NCBI RefSeq assembly: GCF_000283155.1
Contig: NW_004454170.1
Coordinates: forward strand, 15,348,893 to 15,412,892
Length of the DNA stretch: 64,000 bases
Origin: Ceratotherium simum simum
Taxonomy: Eukaryota; Chordata; Mammalia; Perissodactyla; Rhinocerotidae
Direction of reading: 5' to 3'
Positions 1-9,789 of this stretch are shown piece after piece. Under the pieces are notes generated by a model, which worked only from the letters and a program-made list of their open reading frames with translations, searched no databases and was not told the DNA's origin. Each line of letters begins with the position of its first letter. The first letter of the stretch is position 1. Position numbers and translations under genes: made by a program.

Positions 1-80
1 CCTTTGATCTTTGATTTTGGTATTTAAGTGGTTGCTAACCTATTCCGGTAAAGATCTACTATTTTTCTAATTTTGCCTAC

Positions 81-1018
81 TTATTTTTTTCCTTGCTCCA
101 AGCTTTGTATTCCCTTTCTTTTCTTTTTTTCAGGGCTGAGGGCCTTCTTGAGTATTTCTTGTAGTGGGGGTCTCGTGGCCACGAACTCCCTTAGCTTTTG
201 TTTATCGGGGAAAGTTACTATTTCTCCACCACATTTGAAGGAAATTTTTGCTGGATAGAGTATTCTTGGCTGAAAGTTTTTGTCTTTCAGTATTTTCACT
301 CCAGTCTGGAATATATCATTCCAGTCTCTCCCAGCCTGTAAAGTTTCTGTTGAGAAATCGGCTGAGAGCCTGATGGGAGTTCCTTTGTACGTTATTTTTT
401 GTTTTTGTCTAGCTGCCCTTAATATTGTTTGTCATTGACTTTGGCCAGCCTTACCACTACATGTCATGGTGTGGGCCTTTGCCTACTGACATATTTAGGT
501 GACCTATTGGCTTCACTTACTGGTATTTCCTGCTCCTTCCCCAGATTTGGGAAGTTCTCAGCTATTACTTCCTTGAATAGGCTCTCTGTTCCTCTTTCCC
601 TCTCTTCTCTGTGAGGAATACCTATAATTCTTATGTTACATTTCCTAATAGGGTCAGATATTTCTGGGAGACTTTCTTCATTTCTTTTTAGTCTTAGTTC
701 TCTCTCCTCTTCCATCTGGAGCATATCTGTATTCCTATCCTCTATAATGCTAATTCTTTCCTCCATATTGTCAGCTCTGTTCTTTAAAGATTCCAGATTC
801 TCCTTTATCTCCTCCATCATGTTCTTCACCTCCATCAGTACTGATTGGTTTCTCTTTATGATTTCAATCTCTCTTGTGAAGAAACTCCTAATCTCACTGA
901 ATTGTTTGTCTGTGTTATCTCGTATTTCACTGAGTTTTTTTATGATAGCTATTTTGAAATTTCTGTCATTTAGGTTATGGATTTCTGTGTCTTGGGTTGG
1001 TTTCTGGGTGTTTGTCAT
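81..1018 (-). pseudogene. L1 ORF1 (RNA-binding chaperone), broken
   Basis: L1 ORF1p is the trimeric RNA-binding protein of the L1 particle. The frame starts at ATG 1016-1018 and first reads a long charged coiled-coil segment rich in E, K, R, I and N (to about residue 120). The start of the RNA-recognition domain follows (motif RNIRIIGIP-like, seen here as CNIRIIGIPHREE). The frame then ends at a TGA near 464 where related copies have an Arg codon, a likely CpG C-to-T change. After one single-base frameshift near 425 the C-terminal domain resumes (ILRAARQK, then KDKNFQPRILYPAKISF) and ends near 81. It therefore carries at least one nonsense and one frameshift mutation. The exact start is uncertain because an ATG in another frame lies a few codons upstream. 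Confidence 0.8.
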
Positions 1019-1675
1019 TTTCCTTCTGGTCTGGTGATTTCATGTACTTTTGCATTGTGGTTCCTGTATTAGCTTTATTTTTCCTCATCCTGGAAATATC
1101 TGGTTGCAATTTCCACCGCCACCATCGTGTGGGCGTTAGGGGCTGTGTAATCTGAGCCCCCAGTGCTCTGCCCTGGCTGTTCGCTGCAATCCGCCAGCCA
1201 CTTGGTCTGGTCTGGTCAGCTGAGCTGCAGTGTCTGGCATGCGGGGAGGTGGGGGGCTCTCTCTTTTCCCCGCTGGGTCCCTGGCATGGGGGGCTTCTTG
1301 CTCGCCCCTCGTTATCTGCTCTCCTGAGGTGCTCAGATGTTGATGGTACCCCTGTAGCAGTTCTGAGTCCTCTTTGTGGGAGTTTCCCACTGGCTGAGAG
1401 AGCCTGAAGAGCTACGGTTTCCCCGCAGAGGGCCGCCCCTCCCCCTTCACTGGGAGCCACGTGGACTGGAATCGCTGATCTGATGGGGAGGGAGACGAGT
1501 TCTCCTTACCTCTCCCCACTTCCTCCAGAGGCCCAGCACGTTCCACTCTCAGATGTGCGGCAGTGTGGATCTTTCCAATCTTACTTTTCGTAGTCCATTG
1601 TTGGTCTATGACTGTTCCTTTTGTTGTATCTTATCAGGGGAAGAGTCTACGGGAAAGCTCACTCCACCATGACGC

Positions 1676-1683
1676 TGACGTCA
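1676..1683. promoter_or_regulatory. CRE-like palindrome at the L1 5' end
   Basis: The perfect palindrome TGACGTCA lies at the extreme 5' end of the L1. This is the consensus cAMP-response element bound by CREB/ATF factors. Whether it drives the L1 is inference. Confidence 0.5.
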
Positions 1684-1684
1684 C

Positions 1685-2333
1685 TCCCTACATGCCTTTT
1701 TATAAAGTTAAAACAATTCCCAATGAACATGGGATTCAGAATAACAGTTACTTCAGGTCAGTGGAAGGAGAGAAAGGAAGGAATCCATAGAGTTAGATAT
1801 AAGTGACTGTCACGAATCTAGTTTTGTTTTCAGATGTTGATTCAGAAAAGGTGTTATAAGACAAAGATATGTTTAATCCAATGTTGTGCACCTAAGATTT
1901 TTTAAAAAGGTGCATGATGCATTTCAACTTGCATGTTAATCACTCTCTTCACCAATTCCTATAGCAAGTATGATTTGTATCACTTATTATGGTGCATCTT
2001 ATAACATCTGTATGCATAAGATGCATCTTATAACATCTGTTGTTTTAAGTGGAATGGTCCCGCCTCCTTACCAAGAACGTAAATTTTCCTGTTTCCTTAG
2101 GATGGTATTTCTATTAAATATTCATTCTCTGCAGAAGTACTGACCATAAAGTAAGTGCTAAACAAATACCTGTTAAACGCTTATATTTAACTTATTCCTC
2201 AAATAATCAAGAGTAAAACTATGATCTCTGTGCCTTAAATTCCTTTAAAAATATATTACTACGTCATGATTCCTAGTGCTTTATTCAGGAAAGGAACCAA
2301 CCTGTTAAACAAAGACCAAAACCACCTGCCCAC
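1685..2333. other. TSEN15 intron 3, no gene seen
   Basis: This AT-rich intronic sequence lies between exon 3 and the L1. I found no further TSEN15 exon in it on the minus strand. It holds a 29-bp-period duplication of a 19-bp word (1993-2011 and 2022-2040) and a 16-bp perfect palindrome (2016-2031). Confidence 0.6.
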
Positions 2334-2469
2334 CTGTTATGGCTGAGGGAAGCACTGATGGGTGTGGGCACCACAGTCTGTAACCCTTCTCCTTCTATCT
2401 CAGTACCGACAAGGCAGATGAGCTGGAGATCCGGCAATCCCACACAGTTTACTTCATGCCAACTTTTAC
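2334..2469 (-). CDS. TSEN15: TSEN15 exon 3
   Basis: This is the third coding exon of the tRNA-splicing endonuclease subunit Sen15. It reads [19 protein letters not shown], continues with [15 protein letters not shown] and ends ASLSHN plus two bases of an Arg codon. That is the core of the Sen15 endonuclease-like fold that pairs with TSEN34. The acceptor is TTGCAG (AG at 2470-2471) and the donor is AG|GTGGGC (GT at 2332-2333). The exon is 136 nt. Its first two bases complete a Ser codon begun in exon 2, giving the expected MES-KSWHEV junction. The match to mammalian TSEN15 is near-identical by recognition. TSEN15 is a structural partner, not the catalytic subunit. Later exons (C-terminal third of the protein) are not in the window. 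Confidence 0.95.
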
Positions 2470-2850
<381 letters not shown>

Positions 2851-2884
2851 TCAAATAGAGAAGGAAGAATCTCAATATTTTTTT

Positions 2885-3270
2885 TCACTCAATCAACAAC
2901 TATTCATTAAATATATATAATGTATAAGACTCTCTTCTGGGTATAGTGGGAGTTATAAGGCAAGTAAGACCTGATCCCTGTCTCTAAAAAATTTGCAATT
3001 GTTAGGGTAAAAACATGCACACTTGCAATTGTTACAAAAATAACAATACATTACAGTGAGAGATTAAAAACCAAGTAAGTGGAATAAAAAAATAGGACAC
3101 AACAGGTCAGAGGAGCTCGACTCAGGTGGCTTGGTTGGGGAATATTTCATGGCAGAGGCGGGATACAGGTTGAGCCCTGAAGGACATGTATGATTTGAGC
3201 AAACAGAGAAGGCAGAGTAACAGTGTGAGTAATCACACAAAGGTGGGAATAAGCCACACATATTCAAGAG
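2885..3270 (-). mobile_element. L2 LINE fragment
   Basis: The stretch resembles the reverse complement of the L2 3' end: a CAACAACTATTCATTAAAT-type tail, then 'gggagttataaggcaag...', then 'catggcagaggcgggatacaggttgagccctga'-like text split over the 3' UTR. It is old and heavily diverged. The assignment is by eye. Confidence 0.5.
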
Positions 3271-4111
3271 CCTATAAAGAAACCTATCTGCCAGAAGTAG
3301 AGCCATTTTTAATAGTATTTTTGTTGGGGAATGTTAGTGGGAACCTCTATTTCCCTGGTCTCATACTTGCCTGTGAAGAAGTGTTAGAATACCACTCCTG
3401 GCCTCTCTCCCCACCCCTTCTCACTTAAGAGTAGGGAGTTATTTCACCGTTGGATTTTAAAGAAAGGACCAAGCAAGCTGCGGCTTCTTTCAGACTTGCT
3501 GGTCAGCAGTGGGGGAACAATCTTCAGGGGCCTACCCCTGCAGGAGAAGCCTGAGGTTTTCCAGCTAAGTCAGTGACAAGGTGGGTAAGCAGGGCTAATG
3601 CAGAGGGGAGGTGTCAGCAGACCTGAATGGGTGCAGATGTAAAGTGACATTCTCCCATCAGCTTCATCACAAGGAGAACAGGGGTGTTACTAGTTGTCCT
3701 CCTCAAATCTCAAACGTGTTTGAAAATGACACTGAAAAGGTAATTGGTGACCAGGTTGCAAGGTTTTGATGGCCAAGCTAAAAGTATGAATTTTACTCAT
3801 AAGGAAACACTGAGGATTTCTAAGTTTGAGAATAACATAATGAAAAGTGGTGTCTGAAGATGATAAATCTGAGACCATGATACTGGATGGACCTAAGTAA
3901 TTTTCAAACTGAATAATAACAATGCAGAACTGGAAAATCAAATACTCAGTATCTTTTCTTTTTTTTAACCAATTAGATCCTTCAAGAAGAAAAATCAAAA
4001 CACTTGATGGGCAGGGTCTACACAGCCACTAATTTGAAAGAGAAAAAAATCTGCCTGTATGAAAACTGAATAGAACCACCAAATCGATGAGCTTTTGAAA
4101 ACTTGTTAGTG

Positions 4112-4352
4112 GTGTTTCACTTATTAAATACTTATACAGTGCTTACTCTATGTCAAGAGCTTTACAAATATTAACTGTTTTAATCGTGTAACAAGCCTAT
4201 AAAGTATTATTATTATCCCTGTTTTATCGAGTAATAATGAAATTAAACAACTTGCAAAAAAAAAAATTCACAAAATCTGGTGACAGAACCAGGATTCAAA
4301 CTCAGGCAGTTTGACTTTGAGTTCCCTCTTAACCACTAAGCTGCCTCTCCAT
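4112..4352 (+). mobile_element. MIR SINE
   Basis: A near full-length MIR reading from 'cttactctatgtcaagagc' through 'attattattatccctg' to the 'aaccactaagctgcct' end. It is ancient and intronic in TSEN15. Confidence 0.8.
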
Positions 4353-5099
4353 GCTATGGTTTTTCTTTTCATGGCACTGAAAAACATCACCATGTTATTG
4401 TTTGTTTTTCTCACCTTGAAGGGGAATAAGGAGACAGATCAAGAAGAGATGAAAAAAGGTTAAATCTTTTCAGACATAATTATATCTTCAAAATTTTCCT
4501 TGACTGTTTTTAGATAATTATCTATGAAATATTGCTCTCCAGCAGAAGACTGCAATTCTACTAAAGTTACTAAACCAGTCCCTGAAATTCCTACAAACCC
4601 CCCATGTCCGTTCATTGCTTGGGACATTACTGGTACATGGCAGCAATTTGCCAAGTAGAAGCAAGCAAGGAACTATCTTTATCTCCTTTGCTGCTAATAC
4701 CGAAAAATACACCCACAATGTGCGTAGTTCTGCTTTGGGGAAGAACCTATTTAAACTTTCCAAGAAATTTCTTAAAATTAGGAATCTGCACTTGGGCAAA
4801 ATCACGACGCACGCTCTGGGCCCAAGGCTAAGTGTGAACGTGACTGTACCTAAACCTTTATCATTATAGACTTCTACTTAGACCTTATCCATGATCCACA
4901 AAGTGTTTTGGTGGTTACTGTGAGCTTTAAACGAGACCAACTCCAGAACGAGCCCCGGACAGCAAAAATCAGGTATTAGGAGTGGTTATTACTGGCCCCC
5001 GGCTTGGAGGCGCTGGGTTGAACGTCTTGCCCTCCGGTTAGGACTGGCTTGGGGGGAGTGGGGGTACGGATGGGGGTGAGATCAGAGCAATAGTTCAAC

Positions 5100-5550
5100 T
5101 CATTTAAACAAACAACAGTAGTGCCCGCAGCTGGCAGCGCGCATCCTCAGGGATCCGGCCGGGCAGGGAGGCCAGGGCCGAGCGGGGAGCGCGGCCCGGG
5201 GGTCCCGCCCAGGGTGAGGGCCTGGACCGGCGCCCTCCTCCTCTCGAGCCTCCTAACCTTAGGATGGGTGCCCATCCAGGCGTCCTCGGGGGCCCATGCG
5301 TGGGCGCCTCCGCCGCCGCCCACGCCGGCCGAGCCGAGACCGCTGCAGCCCGGGGTCGGCTCGGAGTCGCCGCGGTCCTCCATGCCGGACTCAGCCGCGC
5401 GCCCATGGTGCACCGCGGCCCGCGCCCGGCCAGAAGCAGAGCGCGCACGTCTGGTTCCGCTTCCCCACCGCCCGCCGCCTCTGCGCGGGAGGGCTCAGGT
5501 AGTGGCAGGAAAGTTGGATCCGCCCCTCCTTCTGACAAACGTAGCAAGAA
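5100..5550. promoter_or_regulatory. TSEN15: CpG island, TSEN15 promoter and exon 1
   Basis: A dense CpG block stands out sharply from AT-rich flanks and spans TSEN15 exon 1. A GC box (GGGGCGG on the minus strand, 5520-5526) lies about 140 nt upstream of the ATG. No TATA box is evident, as expected for a housekeeping-type island promoter. Long open frames on both strands here are a by-product of high GC. Confidence 0.8.
5258..5383 (-). CDS. TSEN15: TSEN15 exon 1 (N-terminus)
   Basis: This is the first coding exon of the TSEN15 subunit of the tetrameric tRNA-splicing endonuclease (TSEN2, TSEN34, TSEN54, TSEN15), which excises introns from pre-tRNAs in the nucleus. The 42 codons read [20 protein letters not shown], then a VGGGGG glycine run, then [12 protein letters not shown]. 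This matches the TSEN15 N-terminus. The start ATG (5381-5383) has G at -3 and G at +4. The exon ends in phase 0 at AAG|GTTAGG. The N-terminal region is thought to be unstructured, and its glycine-rich part looks a few residues shorter than the human one as I remember it. An out-of-frame ATG lies 23 nt upstream in an ideal ACCATGG context (see findings). In human, mutations of this gene cause a pontocerebellar hypoplasia. Confidence 0.95.
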
Positions 5551-6180
5551 CCTGCTGCAACGCACTTTAGTTTTCCTCTGTGTTTATTCAAATCTGCGCA
5601 GATACTAGCGTGAAGAAGGTTCATAAGTACTCCGAGCCCAGAAGCCCTTAAGTCTCTCTCCTTCCATCAGTGCTGTTTGCAGTTCTGTTGACAAAGTGGG
5701 GAATACTTAGGGCCTCTTTGCCTTCAGCATTGGGTCCAGGTCTCCAATTCCTGGGAACAGGAAAAGCCTCATTCAGTGCCCTGTCATGTAAGTTTAAAGT
5801 GTAGAATTGGATGAGATCCCTATAAAAGAAAGTGGAAAGAAGAAAGACCAGACTGCCAAGAACCGTATTTCTAGGGTGGACCCACCTTTCAGGATTAGAG
5901 GAGCAGGACATGAGTTGCTGAATGAGTGGTCAGAAAAGCAGGCTGCAAACCAGCATGTGACCTGGAAGCCAAAGATGAGGAGTTTCAGACAGAGGAGGAC
6001 ATTTTAAGCATTTTTGGATTTACTGTGTGTGAAATGGGGAGTCACTGGAAGTTCCTGTTAACGTTTTAATAGTATCCCTCTGATGTATTGGGAATAGACT
6101 TTCGTGGGCAAGGGTAGAAGCAGGGACTGGTTAGGAGGCAATTGCCTTAACCAAGGCAAGATAACGACTCAAGTTTTAAA
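5551..6180. other. Intergenic, nothing assigned
   Basis: This lies upstream of TSEN15. I see no gene and no repeat that I can name with confidence. Confidence 0.4.
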
Positions 6181-7760
6181 GTCTCAGGCAGGGATAGAAC
6201 TTCTGCTTCCAAATACGACAGACTAAGACCCCAGCAGAAAACATCTGGAAAACTGGGACATAATACAAAAAGTAATTACCTGAATATACTGGAATGCTAA
6301 CAGAGGCAGGCTGACTCAGGTAGGAAGGGCAAGCTTGCTTGGAGAAGGGCAGATGAGGAACTGTACAGGTAAGTTCCCCTTTCCTCGGCATTTAGACTGA
6401 GGCTAAGTGTAGTCCAGGAGCCAGGCTCAGCAGCAGCATGAGTGCAGGTGGAAAACCTCTCAGTTTTTCTTACCTGGGGAACCAGGAAAGTGAACCCAGG
6501 AAACTTTGAATGCTGAAGAGAATAGGCAATCCCAGGAGGGAATGAGCCAGAGAGGGGATCCCCAAACACTGTCTGCTCATATCTCTGACAGATCCTGAAC
6601 CACCTGAAAGAGAATCACAGCAGTTCAGTTAAAAACAAAAGATCCGGGGTCCAGCCTGGTGGCTTAGTGGTTAAGTTCGAGTGCTCCGCTTCGGTGGCCC
6701 CCCGGGGGGTTCACCAGTTCGGATCCTGCTCACGGACCTGCTCACCACTCATCAAGCCATGCTGAGGCCAGCATCCCACATAGAGCAACTAGAAGGGTGT
6801 ACAAATATGACATACAACTATCTACTTGGGCTATCGGGAGGAAAAAAAAGGAAAAACGGAGGAAGATTGGCAACAGATGTTAGCTCAAGGCCAATCTTCA
6901 TCAAAAAAAAAAAAAAAACAAAAACTTAGAAAAAAAAATCCAAAAGATCTGAATGGAGACTAGGGCTGTCCCCCAAGAAACAGAGTTTGCAGTTCAAATG
7001 TAGCCCAGAGAATTACCTACTAATACAAAGGAAAAAACACTCATCATAGAAAAATAATAGAATCCAGAACCTTCACAACTTATTCATAAAGTCCAAGATA
7101 TGATTCAAAATTACTGATATACGAAAAATCAAGAAAATGGATTACATTTTCTAGAGTCTGGCCCTGAGATGAATCAGATGTTGAAACTGACAGGTGAGGA
7201 TTTTAAACTAACTATTATAACTATTCTCAATGAAGTAAATAAAACGTGTTTTCAGTGAATGAAAATCTCAGGAGACAAAAAATCTCAGCAGAGAAAAAGA
7301 AAAAAGAACCAATGGAAATTCTGAAAATTTAAAATTTCATAAATTAAAAATTTCACTGGATGAATTTAACAGCCAAGTGAAAATTACAGAGTAAAAATTA
7401 AGTGAACTTTAAGGTAGAGCAATAGAAATCATCCAAGGTGAACAATAAATAGAAAAATTATTTTTAAAAATTGAGCAGAGCTCAGAGACCTGGCTACATA
7501 ATATCAAACAACCCAGCATACATGTAAATGGAATACCAGAAGGAGAAAAGAAAGAATGGGGCACAAAAAAAATTGAAGAAATAAAAAACTTCCCCAGATT
7601 TGATGAAAGACAGAAATTTGCAGGTACAAAATGCTAAATGCATACCAAGTGAAATAAACACAGTGAAGTCCATGGTGAAATCAAATTATTGAAAGCCAGA
7701 TAAAAGGCTTGATTGCATCAAAGGAAACGCAATACATTACATACAGGGAGAAGCGCATCG
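6180..7760 (+). mobile_element. HAL1/old L1 fragment, split by a SINE
   Basis: A-rich sense-strand LINE sequence sits on both sides of the SINE at 6646-6918. The right part (about 6950-7760) carries degraded ORF1-like text, for example 'caaacaacccagcatacatgtaaatggaataccagaaggagaaaag' and 'cttccccagatttgatgaaaga', in fragments typical of HAL1/L1M ORF1. No open frame survives. Confidence 0.55.
6646..6918 (+). mobile_element. ERE SINE (equine tRNA-derived)
   Basis: It has a head with the GGTTAAG(T)-type Pol III B-box region (GGTTCGGATCC-like), a middle part 'caagccatgctgaggcc', then 'catacaactatctact' and 'ttagctcaaggccaatcttc', and a poly-A tail. This is the ERE consensus layout on the plus strand. 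The flanks carry a possible AAAAACAAAA duplication. Confidence 0.85.
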
Positions 7761-9240
7761 ATTCCTGATGTGATGTAAAACCTCACGTGAAGATTCATAA
7801 ATTGCCCTAGAATGTATTGCATTTGAATGAAATCATTAATTTGCCCCCACAAAGCAGCTGCTAAGCCCCAAAGAAGCAAATGGCACTGAGGTTACTAGGC
7901 TCCTTGAAGCACTGGACACTGACACTAATTCAAGTAACTGGAAGTAAATAAACCTTTCTCTCTCACCTCTAAAGATCCAAATCAATTCAGATGATGATAT
8001 TTATAGAAGCATTAAAAAGCATTTTGTTCTCAATAGCAGTAGAGGGAAATTATATAAATCAGTAAGGAGATCCAATGGAATAAGGTACTATGTGTACAAG
8101 GCTCAGACATCTTCAGGGGGTGATTTTCAGCTTAAGCTTAAGAAGAAAAGGGGGTTCAGGAATCCCAGAGGCATGCAGAAAGAACCATAAACTGAAAAAA
8201 CAACAGGCTCATGCTATCATTTGGCAAATAGAGGAAGTTCTATTGCTTAGAAAAAGCAGGATACATTTAAGCATGAATATTAAATGCTTTTGACTCTTCA
8301 TGTTATTGTCTATTACAAAGAGTTGAAGAATGAAAATGGAGTGTCTCTTGACTTCCGTATTAAGCAATGAAAATTTTAAAATAGGGCTTGGTGATTAGGA
8401 ATGACTAAGAAAGAAAACAACGGATTTAGGAACACTTAATGTAGGATTTAAAGTATAGAATAGAAATGGCTGTGTGGCAATCTAGAGTGAAATTCACCAG
8501 AGAACAGGTTAGAGTTACAGCTTCTGATAGACTGAGGGATTGCTCCTTTTATAAATGCTTCAATAGTTCCCTATATCAGAGAACCAAAGTGGTTAGGAAA
8601 AAAAGCTAGGTAAGTAACAACAAATAAAATTCCCCCTGAGTATACTGGGTTTACTCAAATTCAGTGTAATCTGGCACTTGCTCTACTGATTTCTCATCTT
8701 GATATCTGAGCCAGACCATTTTATTCCTACTAAAAACAAATCAGTATTGTCTAGCAGAGATATATTAATTCAGTTAGAGTCTCCAGAGGAAAAACGAACT
8801 TTGAATTGTAATGTGAATTTTTAGCGTGTTAAAAGAAAAAAAGATAAAGCTTTTATACAGTATTGTATAAGACAGTGTGTCAAGCTAAAAAATATAGGCT
8901 AGCATTCTGGGTCAGCTTTTAATTCATTTGTTGTGAGAATATTCATGTATATCTTGTTCCTTTTGTTGTACACAAAGCATACAATTTCCCATTCTCTGTG
9001 TTTCAAGGAGAATAGGTGATGTGTTTATACTTTTAGTAAAATATTTACAATGCTATGGTATTTTACTGTTCATATGCATGAACATATATGAGAACTCTAT
9101 CATATAGAAAAGAATTTAGAATAACCCAAAACATGTTCTCTCCAGTTTCTCACAAATTTAAGAGTGCAATCTAAATTCCCCATTTACAAAATAAAGATAT
9201 AATATATTTAAGTTTTTTAAATGCTGCTTACTATTAGGAA
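7761..9240. other. Intergenic, nothing assigned
   Basis: AT-rich sequence without a recognisable gene. Parts may be remains of old LINEs, but I cannot place them. Confidence 0.4.
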
Positions 9241-9244
9241 AAAA

Positions 9245-9789
9245 AAAAATAAGGTACCTAGGATAAAGATGAGCAAGGCTTTTATGGAGAACATTATAAA
9301 TGTTATTGAAGATCATTAGAGAATCCCTAAATCAGTGGACAGACATACAAGGCTTCTGGAGAGAAAGATTCAGTGCTGTAAAGATGCAATTTCCCCACAT
9401 TGATCTATAAATTCTAGCAATTCCAATCACAATTCAAATGGGGATTTTCCTAATGCTGATTCTGACATGTGAGCTTAAAGGGCCAAAAATAACCAAGACT
9501 CTTCTGATGAACGAACAGAGGGAACTTATTATAAAGGGCTATAATTAATAGTATGTGATATTGGTACAGGGTTAGATAAATAAATGAATGGAACCAACTA
9601 GAGAGCCATACAAATATGGACAGAGAGGACATTGCAAATGCAGGGAGCGGCTGAGGCAATGAATTATAGATACATATATATGTATAGATACATATATATA
9701 AAATATATATAATGTACATCTATATTTGTATAAAAAGAAATTAGATCCCTAATTGCATCATAATCTATCAATTCCAGATAGATTAAGAT
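9245..9789 (+). mobile_element. L1 ORF2 3' fragment
   Basis: Sense-strand L1 sequence typical of the 3' part of ORF2, with text related to 'tgatctataaattc...caattccaatcacaattcaa' and 'ccaactagagagccatacaaatat'. It includes a short TA-rich microsatellite near 9668-9712. It stops where the Tigger sequence begins. All frames are broken. Confidence 0.65.

Larger units (their letters stand above)
1..1684 (-). mobile_element. L1 retrotransposon, 5' part, cut by window edge
   Basis: A LINE-1 lies on the minus strand. Its 5' end is at about 1684, the GC-rich 5' UTR runs from about 1684 to 1020, and ORF1 runs from 1018 to about 81. Inter-ORF sequence continues to position 1, so ORF2 must be outside the window. 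The 5' UTR is intact-looking and begins next to a CRE-like palindrome. It lies in intron 3 of TSEN15 in the same orientation as that gene. The ORF1 frame is only lightly damaged, so this is probably one of the younger L1 insertions here, but it is not active as seen. Confidence 0.85.

Noticed and set aside
5104..5608. Long open frames on both strands in the TSEN15 island
   Set aside because: Apart from TSEN15 exon 1 and the short upstream frame reported above, these are GC-driven and show no protein family features.
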